A stretch of 64,000 nucleotides of DNA from Anarhynchus alexandrinus (lineage: Eukaryota > Chordata > Aves > Charadriiformes > Charadriidae), in contig VUYV01000158.1 in NCBI GenBank assembly GCA_008711295.1, positions 1,187,603-1,251,602 of the forward strand, given 5' to 3'. The notes beneath the pieces were generated by a model. The model did not search any database and was not told where the DNA came from. It saw nothing but the letters and a program-made list of their open reading frames with translations. Shown one piece after another: positions 26,801 to 39,428 of this stretch (its first letter is position 1; each line of letters opens with the position of its first letter). A program made the position numbers and the translations under genes.

Positions 26801-29800
26801 AAGCCTTCGCAGCATAAAGCTGGAGCACAGATTTTCCGGCTGATTTAAGGAAGGCAAGAGTTGTTACTTCTCTGCTAACAGATGACATGAAAAAACAAAA
26901 TGAAGCTGTTGAACATGGTAAAACTTCAGGCTATCCACAGCTGTCCTTCCCTGCAATACAATGATCAGTAAGAGGCCTTTCCCCTGGGATCAAAGCAGCC
27001 TGGTCTTGGAGCCATCAAAGCAAAATACCTTGGCTCACAATGTTTGTGAGCATTGTATGCTGCAATGTTTTACCTTTAGTTTTTCAAGGTTCTTGATACT
27101 GCTACAAACTAAATAAAGAGAAATTTAATAAAACAGGATTCTGAGCTGAATAGAGAATGCCATGTTGTATTCAAGGGAAAAAGAAGAAGAAAATAAGCAA
27201 ATTGGATATAAACTTATCCTGTAGTGAGACATTAAGTTTTCTTGTGCGCGATCTTGAAGTCCTTGTTTCAAACTTATATCCTAACAGCATCTGTGGACGT
27301 CGGCTCACATGTGGAAGGTGGTTCACCTCCATAATCTCTGCCTCCCCTCTGGGGTGGCTTATTGCACCATACAGCTGTTCCTGTAAGAGGCTGCCTAAAG
27401 TAAACTGGCAACGATTCTGGTTTGTTTTGCTTCACTGACTGTGACACTGGAAAGCTCTGGAGCTGCCAGGTTTCCTGTTGAGGCATGACAGTGTCAAGGT
27501 GGCACCTCTCACTTAGAGGCTGGATGGGCAGGTTGAATAACTTACCTCGTCACCTGGCCCAGTTTAATCCACACTATATTCAAGCAGCTAGAATAGCATC
27601 GCTCAGTACTCCTTCCTTAGGTGCACAAAGTCCCGTTGACCTCAGCAAAACTTTTGCAGGCGAGGCACACAGTGCAGTTCATCTGAGACAGGCTGAATCT
27701 ACACACTGAAGCTTCGGGTGTTTGAAAAAAATATGAATATTAGCACTGACAGAGACAAAAGGACAACTGAGAGCTGAAATAGTGTGCTGCCTGACAGACA
27801 GCAATTAGCTGAAAATGGAACTTCTTTGCTTCGCTTCTCTTCATTTATTCGCACAGTACAGATCATACATTTTTCATGAGAAGCAAATGTCTATGCAGAT
27901 AAGCGTCTGCGGAGAGTGCAACTGGGATGCAAGAACCCATTTTGAACTCAGATATGAGCACCCTTTTGAAGCTACAGGCTATAATACAATATTGTAATGG
28001 TTTAGAAGTCACATAATGGAATCTGTATTGCATCCTGCTTCTCTAAAGATATACCAACCTCTTGACTCAAATGAAAAAGCAGATCAAGAACAGAGAAAGA
28101 CATTTCTCATTTATTCTCATCCCTGACTGATACTTTCAAAATTACAGCAAATTTCACTTCTTACCATATTTCACTTGTATTTTATTTGTGTTCCGTATTT
28201 CTGCAACAAAACAATGAAGAGTAAAGCAAGTGGCTTTGAATGTCATGGTTGAGCTCAAAAGCTTTATTCACTTCTATACCTCATGTCAATCTCCTGCCCA
28301 TTTCTATGAAAATGTATCCCCATGTTCACACAGAAATTATTACAATTTGCAGTGTAGTCCAGAGTATTCGTATCACTTGGATTTGCATAAGAGCTACAAA
28401 CATAGAAGACAGAAACTGTCAACCTCCATACACAGAACACAGGAAAATCTGCTCTGAATTGTCTTAAAGTTTAAAACAGTGTCCATAAACATTCCATTGT
28501 ATCTTGACAGATGTTTCTCAAGAGGAAGGGATAAAGCCTGTTTTCAAAATGCTCCCACAATTTTGACAAAAATTGCCAGCTCCTGCTGTGTCCCCTGCTG
28601 TAGAGACAGCCACTTTACTGCCACTGCCGCATTAAAGTTACCACTTTTCCAGGTTTGAATGCACAAAGTGCATTCCTGAGATGAGCCGATTCATTGCCAA
28701 ATGCAGTTGGGGAAAGAGGAAAGACACAGGGATTAAAAATTTATTTTCTTGGTCCTGGTATTGGTCAGAGTGATGGTCAGCATAATTTGAGGAAGCTTAA
28801 TACAATGTTTGAATCTTCTTTTATGCTTGATCACCTTCAGTTTTGCAAGTATTTCCTGCCAACGGTGCTTATACGGGAGATCAAAATGAGCCTAAAAATC
28901 AGCCCATGCAGAAGGTCACTGATTTCAGTGGCGGGATTTCACTGCAGTAATAGGCCTGACACCAAACAGAGCCTCTTGTCCTCCCCCAGTCTCCCAGATT
29001 TTTCCCCTTACTATGCTTTTTCCCATTATAAAGATGTTCAAAATGCAGGACGGCGTGAGAACCACTTTCCCAGGCTGTTTTAGTCAGAGGGCTCACTACT
29101 GCTCATTCTTCTCCAGAAAGATTTAATAAAATCAGTGACAAGGAATGGAAACACATAATGTCATTAATAGAGAATAATAAGCTTGTTGTTCTTAACTAAT
29201 CATATTTTAGGATTGTTTGTGCAAGGATACATACTCAGAGGGCCAAATAAGACAAGCCATTAAAACATGCCAGGATTGTTAGTTATCACAGTAGTCTGAA
29301 ATGTCTTTAATTTTCAAAATGACTTCTAGAGCATGGGAGAAGCAAAACAAAACAGAATGAAAGCTGTTTACAGGAGCTGTGTAATATGTGAATGAGTGGT
29401 AACTTTCCAAGAGTTTTAGAAGTTAGGCCTGGCAAACTTGCTATTTAGTGGGTATCGTAATGATTATTGCTCTTGGACAAAGTTTTGCCTTCACTTTATT
29501 CTTTGATCATAAAAGGAGCTATTGTGCGTTGCATTGGTATTTATTTGCTTCTACTCATGATTTTCTCTACTGGAGACTTTTGGAGGAAATACAATCATCA
29601 GCACTCCGAGAAAATTCATGCATTCTGTCTCCAAATGATACGCATTCACCTAGTGAAAAATAAAATCAAGAAAAGGAACGCAATTTTTAGATTTTAGTTT
29701 TGCTTCTTTCTGGTTGCAAAGTTTCAAAATCTGCTGCATGAAATAATAGGAGAGCACAGTGTTTTATTTTCCAGTTCCCAAAGCATGAGAATTATGCTAC

Positions 29801-30335
29801 CTCTTCTAATAAATGCCCAGAACGTGGGTGTTCTGAAGCCATGGGAGGGCATCCTGACATGCCAGAAATGTGCCAGGTGACCAGAGGGTCAGAAGGGACC
29901 TTTCTGCACCACGCAGTAACATGACAGCAGCTAAAAAGTGGCAGGGTCACCAGCTGGGCGAGCTTTCCTTAGATATGGTCATCTGTCATTCATCTGGAAA
30001 TATTGTCTGGGAGGGATGGAAACTTTATTTATTTAGCATTCCTGGGCATCCTGTCATACCACTGGGGCAGAGTCCCTGGCTGAGCTGATGGATATCAAGA
30101 AATCCCAGAGCAATATCCCCGGTGTGTGCCCACTAGGTCCTGTGCATTCTGGATATGTAAACTGTGTATGTTTAATTAATTTGTGCAGCACATGTGTGAC
30201 CAGTCAAATACTTCTAGATGCCCTGGACTCACTGTATATCTGCCACAAGGCATATACTCACGTATTTCTATCAGAGAGATCCAGAAGTAGGAAAGTCCCA
30301 CATTTAAGTTCCTAATTTGTACATCTTGTTCAGGA

Positions 30336-30400
30336 ATGTGTGTGTGTATGCATATATGTGTGTACATGTGTATATGTGTACATATATATACACACGTACA
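30336..30400 (+). repeat. Mixed (TG)n/(TA)n microsatellite
   Basis: About 65 bases of alternating purine-pyrimidine, mainly TG, TA and CA steps. It produces His/Thr/Tyr-rich frames on the minus strand that are not genes. Such tracts favour Z-DNA. Confidence 0.92.
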
Positions 30401-31045
30401 GGCCTTGTTGATGCTAGTTCTGAAGTTCTGCCAGAACTCGGTGTGCTTTGCACATAATCCTTGTTCCCTAGCAGATGCCCATGCTCCTGAGCACATCGAT
30501 CCTCTAAAAAGCTGAACGATTTCACCCAGGACAGCAGAGCTGACTCCTCAAGCAGGATCGTAATACAGCTAAAGGTAATGCGGGAGAAATACTATTGGCT
30601 TAATCTTAACCTTCATGTCCAAGCAATTCTTTGGACCATCTATGAGTCAAGAATTCATTCGGATCTGATTATTTCTAAAGTCTCTACCAGACCTGATCGA
30701 GCCTGAGTCATAAATTGTTCTGCGTTTCTTCAGCTAAAATTGACCTGCTTTGGTTTACTTTATTCGTGTCATCTTTTGTGCTTAAACCACTTTTTCTGCA
30801 GTCTCCATGCTCTGAGACACCTTTTGTGTCTGGGCCCCAGTAATTCTTTTCCCAGCACGTCTTAATACATATTTCCTGCCAGTGCACTCTCCTGCAAGCT
30901 GGCTGGGAATAATTGGGTACAAAATAATATCAGGTCCATAGAAGAGTCTGTGCAAAAGCACAAGACAGCAAAAAGGTTGGACATTTGTTGCAGTATTTAA
31001 ATTACAAAAAATATTGACCTAATAATTGACTAAAGATGTAGAAAG

Positions 31046-31066
31046 AACAACAACAACAACAAAAAA
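31046..31066 (+). repeat. (AAC)n microsatellite
   Basis: Five AAC units followed by an A run. Confidence 0.85.
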
Positions 31067-31862
31067 GCTGTAGTCCATTTGAAAAATCCCTTTTTTTTTT
31101 TTTACACTGTTTTGAGATACACATCTTTCCACACTTCTGAGCTGTTCTTTCATCCAGGGCTGACTAAACGTAGCATGATTAGCTCCTTCCAGCTCAGAGG
31201 ATACGTATTTGGCATCCTTTCAGAGGCAAGAAAATAATAAGCAACTCAGACTTTCCAAAATTAACCAGAGAGTACAGAACATAGTTTGCAAGTGCTACTG
31301 AGGTTGAAACAGAGTGAGATTTCCAAATGCTCATTTTGGCTTTGCAATTGGCACAAGATTTTTTAATTATGTAATTTAGCTTTTTAACCAGAGTTTTTAC
31401 AAGACACTGCAATGGCTTTCTTCCTCCTACTGAAGTTTATACTTTGCCAAAGTAATTTAAAATAAACTGCATGTGTATTATAGTCAAGACATTTACAAAT
31501 TAAGGATGAAATTCTGTCCTTACCCATTTCTTACCATGTTTTCTTTCAAGATTTCTGTAGAAAATATGAGAGATGATTGCAGTGACTGAGGTTTAATAAA
31601 GCATTAAATCTCCTTATAGCTATTAAACCCAAAAATACTATGCCTCTTGTATCAGACGTGGAGTCTAATACTGAGGTTTTTAGCTTCGAATTGAGTTTTT
31701 TCTGCTTTCAGGTTTCACACATGCTCGCTAAATAGCAGAATGAGGCCAGGAGCATTTATTGCATTGGACATAGTTCCCGTAATAAATATTCAAGGTTCTG
31801 TGGACTTAAACAGAAACTTTCTCTAAAGGTCCAGACCTAAACAAAACAGAAGAAATGAGGGG

Positions 31863-31934
31863 ATGCAAATGTTCTTTCTTAATGTTAATTGAGAGTAATT
31901 AATCAGTAATTAATCAAGATGAAGATTAATTGCA
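31863..31934. promoter_or_regulatory. Cluster of POU and homeodomain-type sites
   Basis: Within about 70 bases there is an octamer ATGCAAAT (31863-31870), TTAATTGAG, two TAATTAAT sites (31896-31903 and 31907-31914) set in an exact 11-bp tandem duplication, and a further TTAATTG (31926-31932). Dense sites of this kind are typical of developmental enhancers, but short AT-rich words also occur by chance in this background. Confidence 0.3.
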
Positions 31935-32368
31935 GTGGCTCAGGTTGGAAATGCAAGATGAGTTTATTTTAGGGGATTCACAGGTTTTTTCAAATGGCTT
32001 CTTAATCTGAGTAATGTGGGTATTTGGCTATTTTTGTAGAAGAGGGTGGTGCTCTTAATGACACTCAAAGGTAGAGCTTATATTACTAATATATCTGAAT
32101 CACCTTTTCTCCCCGTTGAATACGGTCCCCTCTGGACTGAAAACCATTAGTAAAAGTATAATTGCCAGAGTTCAGGACTCTGGTTCAGTCTTCCACCCCT
32201 GGGATTAGAGAGGTTAAAGGCATGACAGAATCACATACTGTTCCCATGGTAACTTTTTTGGCATTGATGCTTCCAGGCAAATGACAATACTGGTGAATGT
32301 TTAAAGAGCAGGATTTCAAATGCCTGTTTGAAATACTTCCCAAATCCTGTTGTTGCCCAAAGGAGAAA

Positions 32369-32406
32369 AATAATAATAATAAAATACCAATATTAGTAAT
32401 AATAAT
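32369..32406 (+). repeat. (AAT)n microsatellite, interrupted
   Basis: AAT/TAA units interrupted by ACCAATATTAG. Confidence 0.85.
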
Positions 32407-32550
32407 GTTCTGACTCATGCACATTGTCTTTAATTCAATTTTTAAGTGATTCCGACATCGGTCTAACTACATGTCGGGATTCATTTTGGACTGGGCACTA
32501 TAATGGCATCTGATCTGGTAAAGGCTAGAGGGGTGCTTTTTCAAGGGTAG

Positions 32551-32576
32551 TTTTGTTTTGTTTTGCTTTGCTTTTG
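32551..32576 (+). repeat. (TTTTG)n microsatellite
   Basis: About five pentamer units, the last with a C substitution. Confidence 0.85.
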
Positions 32577-35500
32577 GTATTTATTTTAAAATCACTGAAC
32601 TGATGCTTTCTATCTGGGGACTGAAGCTTACCGTCGGCGGTTCTGCTAGCCTTCCTCAGCCTGAGACAGAGAAAGAGAGGTATTATTTAGTCCTTACGTG
32701 CATGTTCCAATATATGGTACTAGATATCCCCCCTTGTGTCTGTCCTCACAAGTGTCCACCTCCTGCCTGTTGTAATTTATACAGCAGAGATTCCCCCCAG
32801 GAAAGCTGGGATCTTCTTCTGGGCTCTGAGCCTGGAACACGGAGGGAACAGAACTTTCTCCAGCCCTGAAGCAACATCAGTTCACCTACAGGTCAGGAGG
32901 GGAAAGTCCCTTTAAAGAGCAGCCTCAGCTAAACCATAGCCATAGGTCTTTGCTGGAGGGGTGAGGAGAAGGGTTTCTCCCTTATTTTCTTAGAAATCTT
33001 CCACACTTGCACAAGGGCCCTACACCCTTAGGCGTCAGCAGGAAAAACTTGCTCCTTCCTCCCGCTCTGGGGCAGTCCTGCTGAGCAGCCTGGGGGGAGC
33101 ACGCAGCACAAAACCCTTCCTGCAGCTCTTCATGCTGATCCCAGGTGTGAGGGACATTACATTCGCAGCATTTTTTCTTAGCCTGTTCTTTACTGAATTA
33201 ATCCATTTGATCTTTTGCACTGTTTAGTGGTTAGCCTTATTAGAGAAACTTCACTGGCGTGTTACCTGTCCTCCTTGACTACCACTAATTACTTTTCAGT
33301 TCATGAGTCACTTTTCTCCAAGAGTATAAAAGACCACTTTTCTCCAATAATGCTGAGTGCTGTACAGAAAACCCCAGAGTTTTTCCTCTTTCAAAAATAC
33401 CCTAAAACACAGAAAGAGAAGCAAATGTAAAATAGCAATACTTCAGAAAAGAAAATGTTCATTAAAACAAAGACAGAATGGAGAAAAGAGAAGCTAAATT
33501 GTAGGAAAGGAGTTGCACAATGCTGGGGCTGCTCCGGTAAAAGCTTTGTCACTCATAGACGGTCAGTTGATGCCAAAATCCTCACAACCAAGCAAAAGTG
33601 ACAGCTAAGGTCTGAAAAATAAACATCCCCATTTCTCACTGAAAATTTATAGCAGCAATGAAAATGACAGAGATAATTTTTTACTGTTTTTCCAAAAAAA
33701 AAGAATAGATAATATATTATTGAACGTATCCTTTTTGTTCTCCTAGTGCTGTCCATTGGTGACTCCAGGTGGCAGAGACATGATCAATACCAACTGAAAC
33801 GCTATTTGTGAAATAGAATATCTGGCACGGTGGGCAGATAAAAGTGTGTTTTGTCAAACCCTGTTGTTGCTTACAACAATGCTTACGAAAGGGCTGTGGG
33901 GAGCTAACAGCATATTAAACGAAGTAGTTCTCAGGAGTGCTCCCAGTTACGTATCCTAAACTGGACAAATCCCTGCACTGTTTTCCCTTTCTGAGTCCAA
34001 GGGTTTTCCTCTGTAAATGTGGAAAAGAGAAAAGGGTTATTCTCACAGACAGCATATTGACCCTTACAGGAAATAGCACGAATACTAGATGGCTTTTGCT
34101 TAATGTTGAACCAAAACCTATGCTACTAAAGGAGCAGAAACTACTCATGCTCAGCCTTCTGAAATTGTTTCATAAATGTAAAGTAAGTGCTGGAGCGCTC
34201 GAGGGCTGAAGGGCTATGAGAGGTACCATGAGCAGGTACAGCATTGTATCACCATTGGAGCATACCAGCAAGCTTCCAAATATTTTGACATCTTGACCAA
34301 GCATACGCACAAATTTGTCTGTTTAAAATCACAGCATTAATCCAGCTTCTGGGCAAAGGTGACAAATAATTCTGAAACAAACAGCCATACTAATTAGTAA
34401 TACTTTTACCCAGCAAACAAATACATGTAAAACACCATTATTTTTTCCAGCCCCAGAGCCATTCTTTTGCCTTGTAACAATGGTGGAGTCACCTTTCTGA
34501 TGTGTCTGACTTGAAGAGGGATAATAACATTATTTGTGGCAGGTAGATTAGATGTCAAGGATTTTGTTTTCCAACTGGGATCCCACAGTCTCACATGGTA
34601 TGGCATTTCTGCATTGCTCTGTTGTAAGGCAAACTTGTCACCCCTGACTAGGAACACATCCACCCGAGATCTGGATGCTCTGTCACCTGTTGTGATAGAA
34701 ATAAGTGATGAGGAAGAGAAAAAAACACAATAACTGTGACATATGGGAATACATAGTTTCCCCTGCTCTGAATTAGAATCATAAGGAGGAAGCTAAGAAG
34801 AGTCAAGACAAATATTATAATCTGCATTTTAACATTTTTTGTGAAATACTTAATAAACAATGATGTATGCTATTTGTTGGAATCACAGGTATTTAAAACT
34901 CCTGTCTCTGTAGCAATTTTACTTTAGGAAGTGCATGGGATTTCCAGTATTGTACAAAGAGTTGATTTTACATTCTATTTTGACACAATGATCTGCTAAC
35001 AGCTTGCCTAGGCAGAAGCACTAAGAAAAAATAAAACAATCTGACTAAAGTAGTGAAGTATTTGGGGCCCTTGAATAAAAGCTCTCCTTTTAAAACAAAC
35101 ACCACCACCACCCACAAAAACCCCACAAAACAAACAAAAACTTTACCACAGTATGACTTAATTCTTCTGTTAAAATAACCTTCACCATAACTGTTTTCTG
35201 CGTAAAAAACAAAGCCAAGTTTCTCTTTCTGAAGATCTGAGATTTTGTAATCACTTTTCAAATTCTTGTCCAAACTTCTGCGTTAGAGCTTGGGCAGGAA
35301 GCAATCAAGGAGAGCTGAAGTGATGAGAGATTGGCCTCACTCCAGCTGAGTGGACAATTGCATCAGCAGAGCAATCTTTCCTAATTAAAGAAAAAGATGA
35401 CAGGCTGGTCAAGCAGCAAGAAAGAGGAGGACATAACAAACCCAAAATGTTAATTCTGAAACCAGTGATATATCTCTGACTCCACAGAAAGTGGGGAGAG

Positions 35501-37500
35501 GGGAAGGTCATCCAAGGGGACCTTTCATGGCACCTTGAAAATTATGACAGAAAGGGAATGAAAATAAAAAGGGGGCTGCTATTCCTGCCTGTGCCATGAG
35601 GCCACCCACCCTCACACACACAAAGTGGGCACCTGTTGAACGAAACCATAATGAAAAAGGACAGAGCAAGGACTGGTTGCAGGATGTCGGTGAGACAGGA
35701 CTGTCTTTTCGCAGAAGACTGGCTTCTGGCCTGTGATCATAAAGCAGTTCTGCAGGATACATGTCAGGCAATAAAAAGAAGTTATGGAGTACGAGAAGAA
35801 CCCTCTAATATCTCCTCTGTCATTTGAGCCTGATGCCAAAGCAGGGAGCTAATAGTCACAGGTAGGCTTCTAGGTGGAACGTGCATCTGGTACACTACTA
35901 CTCTGAGGCCTCTAAGTAAAGAATAAAGTGGGTGTTGATCACTACAGAAACCCATGATCGCCTTTCGGTTACAAATACTCAATAGGAAAGTATTTAGCAC
36001 TTCTGGTATTAAAACTTTAGGAGTACCCTTGGGAGCCTTTCCAATAGTAAATACCTGTATTTTCAGGAGTTTTCTTCTGTACCCTAGCAAAGGAAAAGAA
36101 GCCTTGGGGTGGAGATTCCTTGTCTTAATCCATCTCCTCCAGGAAAGTAAATAAGCTGAACATAAGTTTTTCTGGATGAATAGGGCATATCTCCTGGCAC
36201 AAAGGTTCCCGTGATTCTTCTCTGAGGAATATGGAAGATGAAGGTTTTTTCCTTTCTCTTCTAGCAGACAGTCCTTATTCCACAGAAATTTTCTGAAATA
36301 CGGGGACACGGGTGACACGCGGCTGTCAGCAGCAGGCAAGCTGTAAGGACAGTTCAGTGCGGTTCACTTACAAGGTTACATGGGGAATGAAATGGACTCC
36401 CAGAAATTCCTGGAAGCCACCGGAGAGGCAGCAGAGGCAGGCTGGGCTTGCCGGGGTGCAACTGTGGGTATGCACACTGGTGGTGTCAGTGGCACAGGCC
36501 CCAGTTCTCTTCCCGTTCAAGGGGATGGTGCCGAGCACCCTATCCTGGCAGGCAAACTCATTTTTGCTGAGGTGTGAGTTGCCATGGATGACTGATTTCC
36601 ACACCCAAAGGGAGCAGCAGCACCAGTGCTATAGTGCAGCCTGCTGAACAAATACACATCATCCTGGGAAACACCCTTGAGCGAGGTTTGAACATGGGCT
36701 AAATGTCTACTCATTACAGCCGTGGAAAGAGCACCAGTTAACGGGAGCAAAAAAGGTTAACTTAACATCCCTGAGGCTTACAGGTCAGCAACTAAGATGC
36801 CCTCAGGGTTTCACTGAGTGCTACAGTGGCAAATCACTCTCAACCTGCTATGGGGATTACAGGAGCAGACCCTCCTTCCTGCGTATGAGGTGGAAGACCT
36901 CAATCCTGACCAGTTGCTCAGATCTACTACCCAGCCCTGTCCTGTATCCTGGCTGGGAGCAGAATCCAGCTCAAACCGGGTACATGGGTGGTACAGCCCT
37001 GGGAGGATGGAGGGCTGCAGTACAGTCCATCTGCTGGCTCACCCGTGCAGATGCTGTGTGCTAACCCCTTTCTTTCTTTTAAGATGAATTTCTTTTTCCT
37101 TGGGGTCTCAAAGCTCTCCACAATTTGTTGTGAGCCAGGAAGAAGCAACAAAGTAATTAATGCCTCACCCAGACCAACAATCGGGGGCTTTTCGCATGAG
37201 CCTTCACCAGACAGCAAATTATAAAACAGAAGTTTCAAAGAAAGCTTTTGCTGCCTGTTAGCAAAGCCCTAAGCAGCTAGCCTGAATCAGGGGACGGTGT
37301 CCTGCCATGTTAACATCTGTGCAAAAAACAATCCCTCCCACTCGCTTCAGTGGGGACAGTTTTCCACATGAGATTTTCCTCGGGCTGCAGCACCGATTTT
37401 ATGTTTATCTGAGAGCACGTTCTGGTCCCTACAGAGGCAGCAGGGCTATTATTAGCTTTCCGTGTCGATACACTTGTAATTCTAAAAGAATAAGAATATT

Positions 37501-37536
37501 AATCTGATGGCGTCAGTAAATCTGATGGCGTTAGTA
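37501..37536 (+). repeat. 18-bp tandem duplication
   Basis: AATCTGATGGCGTCAGTA (37501-37518) is followed directly by AATCTGATGGCGTTAGTA (37519-37536), with one mismatch. It looks like a recent slippage event. Confidence 0.9.
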
Positions 37537-38989
37537 GGACCTAGTTTCCAAATTAAGCTTCTTCATAGCAGGGACTGCTTGAAACAACGTCTGCAATTTT
37601 TCTCTTTACTATTCCCCCCTCCTGCTGTATGTGCATTTGTAGTCTCTTCTTTGCAAAAGGCAAAAAAGCTCCATGCAGGCACCTTGCAGCCTTCCAGACT
37701 GTTAACATCCCAGATGATTTTCAATCTCTCCGAAGCGTGCACACACAAACATTAGAAAGCAAAAGCAACAAGCTTGCGCATACCTAGTCCCCGACACTGT
37801 TACATCCCCTTTGCAGGTGGCCCAAGCCACAGGATCTTCCAGGTTCCCCCAATACCTCAAAGATTTCTTTAGAAGAAGTTCTGTATGGAGAGAGCTTGGT
37901 CTGGGTCACATCCACCTCCAAAGATGTCTGTTCTAGCAAATATTTACCCAAAAGGTCTGACTATAAGAAACATCATGCAATAACAGTCACACTTGCAAGC
38001 CTGTTCGTGTGAACAACTTGTACAAATAAATGCTCTTTAGATATTAATGATGCTTCTGTTCCACCAAGATTAAACTTCTGCGTTCCTCATCAGCCATTTC
38101 AGTGAAAAGGCACCTGCACAGCTAATCAGTACCTTACAAAAATAATGCTTTTCATTTTAAGTCATAATCCTGACATCCCAGCAGAAGGCTGGGGAAGTTC
38201 TTCCGAAGCCAAGCACTACGTTACAGTCCCAAAGGAGAACCAATCTGTGAGCACCCTGTTTCCAGGCAGTTTGCCCTCTTTCATAACAAATGCTAAGGAA
38301 AGAGTAATACTGCAAAACTTACAGTTTACAATACAGAAAAGCACGCTTTTTATTTTCTTTCTCTAAACAAAACAAACTTTGATGTGGGAAAAGGGTCAGT
38401 ATTTCAGCTTTTACTGACAGCTTTAACTCCATCGGAAAGCAGGAGCTGTTGCTTACACCGACACGGATTTACAACGATACTCTACTTCCCCTCTGTGGCA
38501 GAGTGTGATAGCTCACCAGTCATGCAGCAATATAGCAAGGAATGGAGGAGGTTTGTAATTCTGCTTGTTAAAGAATTTTCATGAGGAAAAAAAAAAAAGA
38601 AATTGGGAATAATTATCGAGAAGAGTTTCAAAGGCGTTCATCATTACATTACAGTCATTCATTTTTATTCCCATATTCCATCTATTTCAAAACTATTTCA
38701 GTCACTATGTATTGCACTTTAAGGCAGGTTTTTGAAAATCTTCCTATTACTGTACTTCCAGACACCAGGCTCGCAGCCGTGTGGAAGAGGAAGAACCGCG
38801 GGGAGGTTGGTTGCCACTGCAGGTGGGGGCCTTCAGCATCCCCCCACCTTGCACCCAGCCACACGTGGGGCTGAAAGGGGCATGATTGCCCTTGAAGGGC
38901 TTGTTGGTTTTGGCACTGCCATACCCACGTGCTGCTGCAGGGCCTGAGTTGGTATGTCTGTGCAACATCCCCCTGCAGCACGTTGCTGT

Positions 38990-39033
38990 ACCGGTGTGGT
39001 GGGACAGCTGGACCAGCGTGGTGGGACATCTTT
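38990..39033 (+). repeat. 22-bp tandem duplication in a GC-rich patch
   Basis: The first unit (38990-39011) begins ACCGGTGTGGTGGGACAG, and the second (39012-39033) begins ACCAGCGTGGTGGGACAT. They share the core GTGGTGGGACA. Confidence 0.8.
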
Positions 39034-39381
39034 GTACACCCTAATCAGAAATTAACAAAGCTGGGACATTAGAAATACTCTGTTTTAATGACCTCTTAAC
39101 TGAAATGTCATCATTGTGGGAGATTCCTGGCTAGATATCCTATGGTAAAGTTCCTTTTTGGTCTGATCTGTATGTAAGAAGTTGGTTGGGAGGGTATTCT
39201 GTGCACTAGCAGTATGATTTAAAACTAGCACTTAAAATTGACTGCCATAGGATGGAGGCACGAGGATTTGAATAAATCAGCAATAGTGAAATGTAGAAAA
39301 TATTCTTATAAAATGTGGGCACGTTCATCATGGCAGAGTTGGGAGAGGTGAACGGGAGACTACTACTGGTTGTACTGAGTA

Positions 39382-39428
39382 GCAAACTTGCCCAAAGTCA
39401 CAAAGTAGAGGCAGGAATTTGAATCTCT
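39382..39428 (-). mobile_element. MIR-like SINE relic
   Basis: The plus strand reads AAACTTGCCCAAAGTCACA, then AGAGGCAGGAATTTGAATCT. This is the reverse complement of the well-known MIR core segment (fragments GGATTTGAA and TGACCTTGGGCAAGTT). Only about 45 bases are recognisable. MIR copies are rare and old in birds. Confidence 0.55.

Larger units (their letters stand above)
22495..39381. other. Long gene-poor intergenic stretch
   Basis: About 17 kb with only microsatellites, small tandem duplications, the POU/homeodomain-site cluster and GC-richer patches at 36300-37060 and 38750-39040. No CR1, gene or RNA gene was recognised. The low repeat content is compatible with a regulatory desert, but this is inference. 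Confidence 0.55.

Noticed and set aside
30176..30525. Minus-strand ORFs with His/Thr/Tyr-rich segments.
   Set aside because: Product of the TG/TA microsatellite at 30336-30400.
34536..34733. A 65-codon ORF ending VVIEISDEEEKKTQ, which looks like a SUMO-interacting motif with an acidic tail.
   Set aside because: Short, isolated, with no splice or promoter context; short acidic motifs arise by chance.
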